The notes: generated by a model not told the origin, from the letters alone. A stretch of DNA of 64,000 nucleotides from Pseudomonas mohnii (GCF_900105115.1 NZ_FNRV01000001.1:682001-746000), one strand, 5' to 3'. Positions 32,523 to 41,674 are shown, counted from the first letter of the stretch. Program-made: numbers and translations.

Positions 32523-33458
32523 ATGTATTCAGTCGAAACCGACAGCGACGTTTACAAAACCCTGCTTGAGTCGACCAAGGCAATCCCCTGGCGAATCGAC
32601 TGGAAGACCATGACCTTCAGCTACATCGGGCCGCAGATCGAAAGCCTGCTGGGCTGGAAGCAGGACAGCTGGGGCGGCGTCAATGACTGGGTCGAACGCA
32701 TGCACCCGGACGATCGCGCCTATGTGGTGGAGTTCTGCGTCTCGCAATCCCGTGCCGGCGTCGATCATGAAGCGGATTACCGGGCACTGACCCGCAACGG
32801 TGAATACGTGTGGATTCGCGATGTGGTGCACGTGGTGCGCAAGGACGGCGAGGTCGAGGCGCTGGTCGGGTTCATGTTCGACATCAGTGAACGCAAGAAA
32901 ACCGAAGAGCACCTGCTACGCCTGCAAAAACAGCTCGAAGAGTATTCCTTCCAGGATGGGCTGACGGGCATTGCCAACCGGCGCATGTTCGACACCGTGC
33001 TGGAACGGGAATGGAGCAGTGCCCAGCGAAGCGGCGCGCCGCTGTCGGTGATCGTGCTGGATATCGATTATTTCAAGCAGTACAACGACCATTACGGCCA
33101 CATCAAGGGTGACGAATGCCTGCGCCGCGTGGCGCGCACGCTGTCGCTGGCGGCGAATCGACCACGGGATTTCATCGCCCGGATCGGCGGTGAAGAATTC
33201 GTCTGGCTGCTGCCGGAAACCGATGCCGAATCCGCCCGATTGGTGGCCAACAAGTGCCTGCACCTGATTCGCCAGCAGCAGATTCCCCACGAATTTTCCG
33301 CGGTATCGCCGCAGCTCAGCCTGAGCCTGGGGGTCGGTACCACCCACGCAACGCAGCACACCACGGCACTGGTGTTCGTCGAGCAGGTCGACAAATTGCT
33401 CTATCAGGCCAAGCGCAACGGACGCATGCGCGCAGCGTTCGCAGATTTTCGTGATTGA
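32523..33458 (+). CDS. PAS-GGDEF diguanylate cyclase
   Basis: 311 residues. A PAS fold (IPWRIDWKTMTFSYIGPQIE to GFMFDISERKKTEEHL) precedes a GGDEF domain with DGLTGIANRRMFD, VLDIDYFKQYNDHYGH and intact RIGGEEFVWLLPE. It is cytosolic, with no membrane segment; the PAS domain may sense a ligand or redox state. ATG 32523 is preceded by GAGGTG (32508-32513); a GTG at 32511 is the only other start. Predicted active, since the signature is canonical. Confidence 0.88.
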   Translation: MYSVETDSDVYKTLLESTKAIPWRIDWKTMTFSYIGPQIESLLGWKQDSWGGVNDWVERMHPDDRAYVVEFCVSQSRAGVDHEADYRALTRNGEYVWIRDVVHVVRKDGEVEALVGFMFDISERKKTEEHLLRLQKQLEEYSFQDGLTGIANRRMFDTVLEREWSSAQRSGAPLSVIVLDIDYFKQYNDHYGHIKGDECLRRVARTLSLAANRPRDFIARIGGEEFVWLLPETDAESARLVANKCLHLIRQQQIPHEFSAVSPQLSLSLGVGTTHATQHTTALVFVEQVDKLLYQAKRNGRMRAAFADFRD

Positions 33459-33512
33459 CAAACCCGGCGCCGCCTTTTAAAACTGAGCGCCTCAATCAGG
33501 GTGTAAGCAAAC

Positions 33513-33617
33513 ATGTCCGCAACCTTCAACCTCAACATTGACGTCATTGGCTTGAATGCCAAGGCGCAAGGTTGCGTTGCGCACGCCCTCAAATCGAAGA
33601 AACAGTCGCTCATGTGA
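33513..33617 (+). CDS. Possible 34-aa peptide
   Basis: MSATFNLNIDVIGLNAKAQG, then CVAHALKSKKQSLM. It lies in the 285-bp gap between the PAS-GGDEF and DapA-like genes. AGGG is upstream at a long spacing. Composition is plausible for a short cationic peptide, but nothing else supports translation. Confidence 0.25.
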   Translation: MSATFNLNIDVIGLNAKAQGCVAHALKSKKQSLM

Positions 33618-33743
33618 CCGGGGCGCGCTGTCCCGTCAGATGAGCTGACAGGACATTGAGCGCGACGGACCACCCTCCCCTTGCTTGCTTCCTACTACGC
33701 TTCTGACGGTGACGAAATCGGTCTAACCTTCAGGAGTCATCGC

Positions 33744-34619
33744 ATGTCATCGTTTCAAGGTATCTGGGTTCCACTCGTCACGCCGTTCCAAAACGGTGCC
33801 ATCGATTTCGTCGCTTTGCGCCGACTGGTCGGCCACCTGCTGGAAAAAGGCGTCGATGGCCTGATTGTCTGTGGCACCACCGGCGAACCGGCGGCCATGA
33901 GCAAACAGGAGCAACTGGCGGTGCTCGATACCGTGCTCGAGCAAGTACCGGCCCATCGCGTGGTCATGGGCCTGGCCGGCAACAACCTGAGCGAGTTGCT
34001 GCAGTTCCAGCGTGAGATCCTGAAGCGTCCGGTGGCCGGTTTGCTGGTGCCGCCGCCGTACTACATCCGCCCGTCCCAGGCGGGGCTCGAAGCGTTTTTC
34101 CAGACCGTCGCCGATGCTTCCAGCGTGCCGCTGATTCTCTACGACATCCCTTACCGCACCGGCGTGACGTTCGAACAGGCGACCCTGCTCAACATCGTCG
34201 CCCACGAGCGCATCGTCGCGATCAAGGACTGCGGCGGCAACCTGACCCATACCCTCGCGCTGCTGTCCAGTGGTCTGGTTGATGTGCTGTGCGGCGAAGA
34301 CAACCAGATTTTCAGCGCCCTGTGCCTGGGTGCCAAAGGGGCCATCGCGGCGTCGGCGCACGTTCATCCGGAACTGTTCGTCCAGCTGTATCAACAGATA
34401 CGCGACAACCAATTGGCCGCCGGGCGTGTGACCTTCTTCCAGTTGCTGCCACTGATCCAGAGCCTGTTCATCGAGCCCAATCCCGCCCCGGTGAAAACCG
34501 CCCTGGCCCTTGAAGGCTTGATCGAGGATGAACTGCGCGCGCCGATGCAACGCAGCAGCGAGGCCATGGTGACGCGATTGAAGGAGGTGCTCGACGCGCT
34601 GGCGCACGACAATCGATAG
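33744..34619 (+). CDS. DapA-family class I aldolase (dihydrodipicolinate synthase paralogue)
   Basis: 291 residues, a TIM-barrel lyase. Catalytic Lys161 (VAIKDCGGN), Tyr133 (ILYDIPYRTG) and Arg138 are present, and GTTGEPAAMS carries the Thr pair. CAGGAG precedes ATG 33744. The housekeeping dapA in Pseudomonas lies elsewhere, next to a bamC-type gene, so this is probably a paralogue that may use a different 2-oxo acid. It is a stand-alone gene. Confidence 0.85.
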   Translation: MSSFQGIWVPLVTPFQNGAIDFVALRRLVGHLLEKGVDGLIVCGTTGEPAAMSKQEQLAVLDTVLEQVPAHRVVMGLAGNNLSELLQFQREILKRPVAGLLVPPPYYIRPSQAGLEAFFQTVADASSVPLILYDIPYRTGVTFEQATLLNIVAHERIVAIKDCGGNLTHTLALLSSGLVDVLCGEDNQIFSALCLGAKGAIAASAHVHPELFVQLYQQIRDNQLAAGRVTFFQLLPLIQSLFIEPNPAPVKTALALEGLIEDELRAPMQRSSEAMVTRLKEVLDALAHDNR

Positions 34620-34679
34620 AGCACCCGCTACCCGCCCGAGTACCATGGAACGATTCGCCTGATGCGTCCGGGAGTCGAC

Positions 34680-35054
34680 ATGCTCTACCGAATCGCCGCC
34701 GACGGGCTGGTACTGTTTCATCTGTCGTTCATTCTGTTCGTCGTGTTCGGCGGGCTGCTGGTGCTCAAATGGCGCTGCCTGGTCTGGTGGCACCTGCCCG
34801 CCGCGCTATGGGGTATGGCGGTGGAGTTCTTCCACCTGCCCTGCCCGCTCACCGACTGGGAAAACCGGCTGCGCCATGCCGCCGGGCAAAGCGGCTATGG
34901 CGCTGGTTTCATCGAACATTACGTCTGGCCGGTCATTTATCCGGCCGGTCTGACACCGGGCATACAACTGGGTTTGGGCAGCGTAGTGCTGCTGATCAAC
35001 GGGCTTGTCTATCTTCGATTGTTCCGCCAGTGGCAATTACGCCGGACGCCCTGA
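34680..35054 (+). CDS. DUF2784 membrane protein
   Basis: 124 residues with three to four hydrophobic segments. Landmarks are HLSFILFVVFGGLLVLKW, LPAALWGMAVEFFHLPCPLTDWENRLR, and GFIEHYVWPVIYPAGLT, all DUF2784. Function is unknown. GGGAG precedes ATG 34680, a better start than the in-frame ATG 34662. Confidence 0.85.
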   Translation: MLYRIAADGLVLFHLSFILFVVFGGLLVLKWRCLVWWHLPAALWGMAVEFFHLPCPLTDWENRLRHAAGQSGYGAGFIEHYVWPVIYPAGLTPGIQLGLGSVVLLINGLVYLRLFRQWQLRRTP

Positions 35055-35156
35055 GTCACCGGGTGTGGACGGCCGAAGGAGGCGATCTTGCGGACGCCGT
35101 TACTGGCAAGCCCGGCTCCTCCAATAGTGGCGTGCTCGATTGAGGATTGAAAATAC

Positions 35157-36074
35157 ATGCTGTCGATTGAAGACCTGGCCTTGCTGGAGGCCATCCGCGA
35201 AACCGGCAGCCTGTCACGGGCCGCCGCCCACCTCGGCAAAGCGCCGTCCACGGTGTCCTATGCCGCCCGGCAACTGGAAGAGCGTTTCGATGCGCTGCTC
35301 TTCGACCGCCGTCGCTATCGCCTGCAACTCACCCCCGCCGGCGAGTTACTGGTGAACGAAGCGGCGCGGCTGATGCAGGATGTCTCGCGCCTGACGCAAC
35401 GGGTTCAGCAAGTGGCCAACGGCTGGGAGAGTCGATTGTGGATCGTCACTGACGAACTGCTGGAATTCGAGACATTGATGCCGGTGATTCATGAGTTCGA
35501 CGCGCTGGGTTCGGGTGTCCCGCTGCGCATCACCCAGGAAGTACTGCGAGGGGTCTGGGAAGCCCTGCGTGAAGGGCGCGCGGACCTGATCATCGGCGCC
35601 ACCAACGAACCACCGGCGATCCCGTCCTTGCGCTGGATGCAGTTGGGTGAAATGGAGTGGGTGTTCGCGGTGTCGCCAAAGCATCCGCTGGCCAAGGCCA
35701 GGGAACCGGTTTCTCGCGCCGAGGTGGCCCGACACCGGGCGATTGTCGTGGCCGATTCATCCAGGTCTAGCGAGGGCAGTACCTACGGCGTGTCCGGCGG
35801 GCAACCCATGCTGGCGGTGCCGACCATGCGCGCGAAAATCCTCGCGCAGTGCGACGGATTGGGTGTGGGTTGGCTGCCGAGGCACCGGGTCGGCTCGCTG
35901 CTCAAGAGCGGTGCGCTGATTGAAAAGCAGATGGCCGACCCTCGTGAGCCCAACGTGCTGTACGCCGGTTGGCGCGGCGATCATGACGGTCGCGCCCTGG
36001 ACTGGTGGCTGGAAAAGCTCAAGCAATCGTACCTGGCCACCAAACTGGTTCAGGGCAGTGATCGCTTTGTCTGA
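35157..36074 (+). CDS. LysR-type transcriptional regulator
   Basis: 305 residues. A winged-helix N-terminus (MLSIEDLALLEAIRETGSLS, AAAHLGKAPSTVSYAARQLE) is followed by the effector domain (LRITQEVLRGVWEALREGRADLIIGATNEP). The text resembles the PunR/YhaJ-like group, but the target is unknown. The stop is 3 bp before the convergent diguanylate cyclase gene. No divergent target gene stands next to it, so its regulon is open. Confidence 0.9.
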   Translation: MLSIEDLALLEAIRETGSLSRAAAHLGKAPSTVSYAARQLEERFDALLFDRRRYRLQLTPAGELLVNEAARLMQDVSRLTQRVQQVANGWESRLWIVTDELLEFETLMPVIHEFDALGSGVPLRITQEVLRGVWEALREGRADLIIGATNEPPAIPSLRWMQLGEMEWVFAVSPKHPLAKAREPVSRAEVARHRAIVVADSSRSSEGSTYGVSGGQPMLAVPTMRAKILAQCDGLGVGWLPRHRVGSLLKSGALIEKQMADPREPNVLYAGWRGDHDGRALDWWLEKLKQSYLATKLVQGSDRFV

Positions 36075-36077
36075 GTG

Positions 36078-37631
36078 TCAGTTGGCAATCACACTCATGT
36101 TGCGCCCGCTGGTCTTGGCCACGTACAGCGCCTTGTCGGCGGCACCGATCAAATCCTCGGTCTGCGCTTGTAAGGCCGGATTGTAGCCACACACTCCGAC
36201 GCTCACGGTCACCCTGCCTTCGGGGCTTTCACTGTGCTCGAGGTCGGCCGCCTCCACCGCGCGACGGATATTTTCCGCCACCAGAAACGCCCCCACGTAA
36301 TCGGTGCCAGGCAGCACCACGGCAAACTCCTCGCCACCGAACCGGGCCGCCAGGTCACCCGGGCGCTTGATATTGTCGATGATGATTGCACTGATACTGC
36401 GCAAGCACTCATCACCGGCCAGATGGCCATACTGATCGTTGAATGCCTTGAAATGATCGACATCGATCATCAGCAGCGCCAGGCCCGTCTCGTTGCGCCG
36501 CGCGCGCCCCATTTCCGAGTGGATGAACAAATCGAACTGGCGACGGTTGGCCAGCCCCGTCAATGCGTCCTCCAGCGCCAGCAACTCAAGATTGCGGTTG
36601 AGTTCAAGGAGCTTGTCCTGGGTGCCGAGCAGCTCGATCCGGGCAAGATCCTGCTGTTTCATCAACTTGATCAGGCGATAACCGAGTACGCCGGAAAACC
36701 CCAGCAACAGCAAGACGACCCCCGCGCTGAGCAAGGACTGCCTGCGCCAGCCCGCCAGAACTTCTGCTTTGTCCAGCGCGGCGAAAACGATCAAGGGATA
36801 ACCCTCGACCCGCCGATACCCGATGACTCGCTCGACATCGTCAATGATGGAACTGGTCGAAGCCGTTCCTGATCCGGCGGTGGGCAACAACCGGGTGAAC
36901 AGTGCGCTTTTGGCCAGACTGGTGCCGATATCCGCTTCATTGAAGGGACGCCGCACGATAATGCTGGCATCGTCAGCGATCAGGTTGATGACACCGTTAT
37001 CGCCCATGTCGATGCTGTCGTAGAGCTGCAGGAAGTGGTTGAGATAGATCGTCGCCAGCGCCACGCCAGCAAAACGGCCATCCGGATGATTGACCCGGCG
37101 CGAGACCGTCATGATCCATTCGCCGCTGGAACGGCTCTTTATCGACGGTCCAATGTGCGGCCCAAGGTCGGGATGGTCACGGTGGTAAATGAAATATTCA
37201 CGGTCCGAGTTGTTGGCGCCCCCCACTTCGGCGCCGTTCGAATTGACGATCCAGCGCCCGTTTTCGTCATAAACGAACAGGCCGTGGATCTGACTCAGTT
37301 CATTGCGCTGGGCGCTGAGCAAGCGTTGCAGGCGATCCAGCTGCCCCGGCCCGACGCCCTCGTTTTCCAGGCGATCAACCAACCCGAACAGCAGCGTATC
37401 AGCCTGTTTGATTGACGACTGCGCTTGCGAGGCCAGGGTCTGCGCAAGGTTGGACATGGCCACTTCCTTGTCATGCAGATGGTACTGACGCGAACTCCAG
37501 GCTTCCCAAATCACGATCACCGTCATCGACAGGCACACGGCAACCATCAGCGTTACGGCCGAGCGATTCTTGCGCCTCGCGACGCCGGAGCGATTTTTTT
37601 CAATGTGCTCGAAAATGGAGGGATGCCCCAT
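36078..37631 (-). CDS. Membrane diguanylate cyclase with periplasmic dCache domain
   Basis: 517 residues. Transmembrane helix 1 is near residues 26-43 (AVTLMVAVCLSMTVIVIW). A periplasmic double-Cache sensor follows (GLFVYDENGRWIVNSNG, SDREYFIYHRDHPDLGPHIG, WIMTVSRRVNHPDGRFAGVA). Transmembrane helix 2 is LLSAGVVLLLLGFSGVLGYR. The C-terminal GGDEF domain has DALTGLANRRQFD, MIDVDHFKAFNDQYGHLAGD and intact FGGEEFAVVLPG. It probably responds to an extracellular amine or carboxylate. It is co-oriented with the DUF3087 gene upstream (36-bp gap). Confidence 0.92.
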   Translation of the reverse strand: MGHPSIFEHIEKNRSGVARRKNRSAVTLMVAVCLSMTVIVIWEAWSSRQYHLHDKEVAMSNLAQTLASQAQSSIKQADTLLFGLVDRLENEGVGPGQLDRLQRLLSAQRNELSQIHGLFVYDENGRWIVNSNGAEVGGANNSDREYFIYHRDHPDLGPHIGPSIKSRSSGEWIMTVSRRVNHPDGRFAGVALATIYLNHFLQLYDSIDMGDNGVINLIADDASIIVRRPFNEADIGTSLAKSALFTRLLPTAGSGTASTSSIIDDVERVIGYRRVEGYPLIVFAALDKAEVLAGWRRQSLLSAGVVLLLLGFSGVLGYRLIKLMKQQDLARIELLGTQDKLLELNRNLELLALEDALTGLANRRQFDLFIHSEMGRARRNETGLALLMIDVDHFKAFNDQYGHLAGDECLRSISAIIIDNIKRPGDLAARFGGEEFAVVLPGTDYVGAFLVAENIRRAVEAADLEHSESPEGRVTVSVGVCGYNPALQAQTEDLIGAADKALYVAKTSGRNMSVIAN

Positions 37632-37667
37632 GCCTCGCTCCTTTAATGCGTGTGAAGACGCCGGCGT

Positions 37668-38195
37668 CTAACGCGAAGCCTGCTTCACGGTCTCTATCCA
37701 GGCCGGATCCAGCCGCGTCTGTTCGGTATCGATTCCCAACGCGTCCATCCGCGCCTTGTGCTGCTCCATTTCCCGGTTCAATTGCCCATGATCGCTGGAG
37801 TTCCCGTCCAGTTGATGCATCTGGCTCAACCCCAGATGATAGAAGCGCAGCAGCTTCATCGCTGTCGGATCGCCCGCCTCCACCGCCGTCGTGACATGGT
37901 GCATGACATTGGTGATGCTCATCAGGCTGCGCTTGAGTTGCCAACTGTAGACCGCTGGCGCCATCCATGGCCGGGTCCAGAACACCTGGCGCATCAGCGC
38001 CACCATCACCAGCACTGCGGCAAACACGCCGCCAATGTTGAATCGAAGATTGTCCCCGCCAGGCTCACCAAACACCGCCACCGCCAACGTCGACAGCGCC
38101 ATGGCCAGCGCCAGGAAAATCAAGGCAATCATCACCGTACTGCGCCGCGTTTGTTGCCGATAGGCTTCGGCGTTCATCGGCTGGATTTCGAACAT
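37668..38195 (-). CDS. DUF3087 membrane protein
   Basis: 175 residues: MFEIQPMNAEAYRQQTRRST, two N-terminal transmembrane helices (MIALIFLALAMALSTLAVAV; IGGVFAAVLVMVALMRQVFW), then a helical cytoplasmic tail ending ALGIDTEQTRLDPAWIE. This layout and the opening are DUF3087. Function is unknown. It precedes and may be co-transcribed with the dCache diguanylate cyclase. Confidence 0.85.
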   Translation of the reverse strand: MFEIQPMNAEAYRQQTRRSTVMIALIFLALAMALSTLAVAVFGEPGGDNLRFNIGGVFAAVLVMVALMRQVFWTRPWMAPAVYSWQLKRSLMSITNVMHHVTTAVEAGDPTAMKLLRFYHLGLSQMHQLDGNSSDHGQLNREMEQHKARMDALGIDTEQTRLDPAWIETVKQASR

Positions 38196-38359
38196 TGCGT
38201 CGGGTTTCCTTCAGTCGCGGGGAAAAAGATAGTGGGCATTATCGCCTCTGCGCGGGATTTAGCTATGCTGGGGCTCCTTTTCATCTTTTTATCGTCAAAT
38301 GGGGACGTGGCGAGACCGTACAATCAGTGCCATCTTCTTTCTTGGATACACACTATTCG

Positions 38360-38397
38360 GATGTCATTCGTTGTTTCTGTGGGAATGACATCGTTTT
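38360..38397 (+). promoter_or_regulatory. Leader hairpin just upstream of ppnN
   Basis: GATGTCATTC (38360-38369) and GAATGACATC (38383-38392) form a perfect 10-bp stem with a 13-nt loop, followed by GTTTT and then the AAGGATC ribosome binding site. It looks like an attenuator or a 5'-stabilising hairpin. On this strand no upstream gene needs a terminator. Confidence 0.5.
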
Positions 38398-38409
38398 AAG
38401 GATCATTGA

Positions 38410-39783
38410 ATGTCCCAACGACAAGTAATCAACGCCTCGGTCAGCCCTAAAGGCAGCCTGGAAACCCTCTCCCAACGGGAAGTCCAACAACTGAGCGAAG
38501 CCGGATCCGGCAGCACCTACGACATCTTCCGCCAATGCGCCCTGGCCATCCTCAACACCGGCGCCCACGTCGATAACGCCAAGACCATTCTCGAAGCCTA
38601 CAAAGACTTCGAAATCCGCATCCACCAACAGGACCGCGGTGTACGCCTGGAATTGCTGAACGCCCCGGCCGACGCCTTCGTTGATGGCGAAATGATCGCC
38701 AGCACCCGGGAAATGCTATTCAGCGCCCTGCGCGACATCGTCTATACCGAAAACGAACTCGACAGCCAACGCATCGACCTGAGCACCTCCCAGGGCATCA
38801 GCGACTACGTCTTCCACCTGCTGCGTAATGCCCGCACCCTGCGCCCCGGCGTCGAGCCGAAGATCGTGGTGTGCTGGGGCGGCCACTCGATCAACACCGA
38901 AGAATACAAATACACCAAGAAAGTCGGTCACGAACTGGGCCTGCGCAGCCTCGACATCTGTACCGGTTGCGGCCCCGGCGTGATGAAGGGACCGATGAAA
39001 GGCGCCACCATCGCCCACGCCAAGCAACGCATCCATGGCGGTCGTTACCTGGGCTTGACCGAGCCGGGCATCATTGCCGCCGAGGCGCCGAACCCGATCG
39101 TCAACGAACTGGTGATCCTGCCGGACATCGAAAAACGCCTGGAAGCCTTCGTCCGCGTCGGCCACGGCATCATCATCTTCCCGGGCGGCGCCGGCACCGC
39201 CGAAGAGTTCCTGTACCTGCTCGGCATCCTGATGCACCCGGACAACAAGGGCCTGCCCTTCCCGGTCATCCTCACCGGCCCGAAACACGCCGCGCCGTAC
39301 CTGGAGCAACTGGACGCCTTCGTCGGCGCCACCCTGGGCGAGACAGCCAAACAACACTACGAAATCATCATCGACGACCCTGCCGAGGTCGCGCGACAGA
39401 TGACCCAGGGCCTCAAAGCGGTCAAGCAGTTCCGCCGCGAGCGCAATGACGCGTTCCACTTCAACTGGCTGCTGAAAATCGACGAAGGCTTCCAGCGCCC
39501 GTTCGACCCGACCCACGAAAACATGGCCAACCTGAAACTGAGCCGCGACCTGCCGCCACACGAACTCGCCGCCAACCTGCGCCGCGCCTTCTCCGGCATC
39601 GTTGCCGGCAACGTCAAGGACAAGGGCATCCGCCTGATCGAAGAAAACGGGCCTTACCAGATCCGGGGCGATGCGGCGGTGATGCAGCCATTGGATCTGT
39701 TGCTCAAGGCCTTCGTTGCCCAGCACCGGATGAAACTGCCCGGCGGCGCGGCGTATGTGCCGTGTTATCAAGTGGTTGCATAA
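38410..39783 (+). CDS. ppnN: Pyrimidine/purine nucleotide 5'-monophosphate nucleosidase
   Basis: 457 residues, PpnN/YgdH (LOG family). The catalytic PGGAGTAEEFLYLLG motif is present, with CWGGHSINTEEYKYTKKVGH, CTGCGPGVMKGPMKGATIAH and the C-terminal DAFHFNWLLKIDEGFQRPF. It hydrolyses nucleoside monophosphates to base and ribose-5-phosphate and is (p)ppGpp-activated in E. coli. It is a single-gene unit with its own leader hairpin and terminator. Confidence 0.95.
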   Translation: MSQRQVINASVSPKGSLETLSQREVQQLSEAGSGSTYDIFRQCALAILNTGAHVDNAKTILEAYKDFEIRIHQQDRGVRLELLNAPADAFVDGEMIASTREMLFSALRDIVYTENELDSQRIDLSTSQGISDYVFHLLRNARTLRPGVEPKIVVCWGGHSINTEEYKYTKKVGHELGLRSLDICTGCGPGVMKGPMKGATIAHAKQRIHGGRYLGLTEPGIIAAEAPNPIVNELVILPDIEKRLEAFVRVGHGIIIFPGGAGTAEEFLYLLGILMHPDNKGLPFPVILTGPKHAAPYLEQLDAFVGATLGETAKQHYEIIIDDPAEVARQMTQGLKAVKQFRRERNDAFHFNWLLKIDEGFQRPFDPTHENMANLKLSRDLPPHELAANLRRAFSGIVAGNVKDKGIRLIEENGPYQIRGDAAVMQPLDLLLKAFVAQHRMKLPGGAAYVPCYQVVA

Positions 39784-39809
39784 GCCAGTTAATCCAGACT
39801 GTTGGATCG

Positions 39810-39840
39810 CGAGCCGAAGCCATTGCTTCGGCTCGTTGCT
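39810..39840 (+). terminator. Terminator of ppnN
   Basis: CGAGCCGAAGC (39810-39820), CATT loop, GCTTCGGCTCG (39825-39835), then TTGCTT; 11 perfect pairs 27 bp after the ppnN stop. Confidence 0.8.
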
Positions 39841-40243
39841 TCCAGGCACAGATGAATCAGGCGCCACCGGATAACGCGGAGAGATCGAGACAACTCGCGA
39901 TCGCGGCTTGATGGCGGCTTTGGATTGAATAGGAGGAATCGGCAAAGAACGGCCAAAAACGGTCATTTGCAAACGCTACCAACTCGCCTGCAGCTCACCC
40001 CCACTTGGAACATCAAATTTACCCAAACCCAATAAGTTTGAGTACGTGAAATATTAGCATTTACAACTTTATACTCCACGACCCAGTCTTATTTCCTGCA
40101 CGTCGCTTGATTAATACTCCGTATGTTCTTGCGCCAAGATTCTTACAAGCATTATGCTTTTGGGCTATTCAAATAGCGCTATCACCGCGCCCCTGCTGCT
40201 CGTGTAATACAACGAGTATCAATCTCAACTAAAGGCATAAGTA
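39841..40243. other. Gene-free AT-richer stretch upstream of the CDF gene
   Basis: About 400 bp with no convincing ORF on either strand. The second half (from about 40010) is clearly AT-richer than the surroundings and must contain the promoter of the cation efflux gene. No repeat, att site or tRNA remnant was found. Confidence 0.5.
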
Positions 40244-41176
40244 ATGATTCACGAAGAGTTCTCCAACGAGTCTGAGGACGAGGGTTACAGTCAACTCGCA
40301 CGTGCAGCGGCAGCCTCCCGATGCACATGGGTAAGTGTCATCGTTAATATTGTACTTTCGCTTACCCAGATTGCCGTTGGATTGCTATCTAAGTCCCAGG
40401 GACTTGTCGCGGATGGTATTCATTCCTTATCCGACCTGATCGCTGACTTTGTCGTGTTGTTCGCCAGCCATAAAAGCAAGCAGGATGCCGACGAAGGTCA
40501 TCCCTATGGGCATCTGCGTTTTGAGACCGCTGCGTCCATGGTATTGGGACTGCTGCTGTTGATCGTGGGTGTCGGCATGATTGGCTCTGCGGTGTTAAAG
40601 CTTGAAACCCCCGAATCCATTCCGACGGTGCATGCGACTGCGTTGTGGGTTGCCCTGGCAGCGTTGGTGGCCAAGGAGTTGTTGTTTCGCTTTATGCTGA
40701 GGGTCGCCAAAAAAGTTAAATCCAGCTTGTTGGTTGCCAATGCCTGGCACGCGCGCTCCGACGCCGCTTCCTCCCTGGTGGTTGGGATAGGCATTGCCGG
40801 AAACCTGGCGGGCTATCCGATTCTTGACCCCATTGCTGCGCTGGTTGTCGGTGGCATGATTGCCAAAATGGGCTGGACCTTCACCTGGGACTCATTGCAC
40901 GACCTGATGGACCGTGCTGCGGATGAGCAAGAGATCGCAGCTATCCGCGATACGCTCCAACAAACATCAGGTATTAAAGGGGTACATGATCTACGTACTC
41001 GAAAAATGGGCGACATGATCATTGTGGACGCTCACATAGAAGTAGATGCCTCGATTACCGTTGAGCACGGTCATGCCATCGCCGTTGCAGCCCGGGAGAA
41101 CGTCATGCGAAGGCACCGCGTTTTGAACCTGATGACGCACGTTGATCCCTGGCAGCGCCCGGACCTCGATCATTGA
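40244..41176 (+). CDS. Cation diffusion facilitator (Zn2+/Fe2+-type efflux)
   Basis: 310 residues. Six transmembrane helices precede a C-terminal metallochaperone-like domain (GIKGVHDLRTRKMGDMIIVDAHIEVD). HxxxD sites are in helix 2 (ADGIHSLSD, His60/Asp64) and helix 5 (WHARSDAASS), which is the Zn-type arrangement. GHPYGHLRFE is the usual loop. Codon usage is softer (more A/T at third positions) than in neighbours, suggesting separate origin. An AAAGG precedes the ATG. It probably exports zinc or iron. Confidence 0.9.
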   Translation: MIHEEFSNESEDEGYSQLARAAAASRCTWVSVIVNIVLSLTQIAVGLLSKSQGLVADGIHSLSDLIADFVVLFASHKSKQDADEGHPYGHLRFETAASMVLGLLLLIVGVGMIGSAVLKLETPESIPTVHATALWVALAALVAKELLFRFMLRVAKKVKSSLLVANAWHARSDAASSLVVGIGIAGNLAGYPILDPIAALVVGGMIAKMGWTFTWDSLHDLMDRAADEQEIAAIRDTLQQTSGIKGVHDLRTRKMGDMIIVDAHIEVDASITVEHGHAIAVAARENVMRRHRVLNLMTHVDPWQRPDLDH

Positions 41177-41441
41177 TCACTGACAGCGCATCTTTGGACA
41201 GTGACGGCCTGGCGAGCACTCAAGTGTTTGTATTAAAGCCGTTACAACAAACCCCCCATTATTCACAGAGGCATCACATTTTTTTCACACCTTACAACTT
41301 TCTAAAACACACAGGCCAACTAATGACTGGGAACCGATCTCACTTAATTTAATTGAGTGGATCTCGTGCCAAATACCCTGAATATTTAAAATAAGATGCC
41401 GATAGTACCCACTCAAACTACTGCTCCTTAAGGGGATTAAC

Positions 41442-41627
41442 ATGACATCGGCAATAAGTTCTTCGACCCATATCACCCTGCCACAAACCCCAGCCATCAA
41501 ACACCAAAAGCCCCCGACGGTACAAATAGATAGCGACGGCGATCATGACGGGAGCAAACCGGGCGAAGTCGAGCAGACCAAAGCGACCTCAGGTTCGATC
41601 GGCACACGTATAAATACCACGGCGTAA
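41442..41627 (+). CDS. Small Ser/Thr-rich protein with DSDGDHDG calcium-loop motif, 61 aa
   Basis: MTSAISSSTHITLPQTPAIK at the N-terminus, then a QIDSDGDHDGSKPGE segment with D-x-D-G-D-x-D-G, like an EF-hand/dockerin Ca2+ loop, and SIGTRINTTA at the end. AAGGGGATT precedes the ATG and an intrinsic terminator follows directly, so it is a stand-alone gene. Similar short proteins with this Asp motif and an INTTA-like C-terminus occur in Pseudomonas (recollection, unnamed). Function is unknown. Confidence 0.65.
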   Translation: MTSAISSSTHITLPQTPAIKHQKPPTVQIDSDGDHDGSKPGEVEQTKATSGSIGTRINTTA

Positions 41628-41628
41628 C

Positions 41629-41674
41629 AAGCCGCAGGCGCAGCCCCCAAGGGATGGGGCCTGCGTCGCTTTTT
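41629..41674 (+). terminator. Terminator after the 61-aa gene
   Basis: AAGC + CGCAGG + CCCC pair with GGGG + CCTGCG + GCTT (interrupted stem), followed by TTTTT at 41671-41675. The 41675-41871 stretch holds no gene that I can support. Confidence 0.6.

Noticed and set aside
41285..41500. 71-codon minus-strand frame before the 61-aa gene
   Set aside because: Overlaps the well-supported plus-strand start; no ribosome binding site and AT-rich content.
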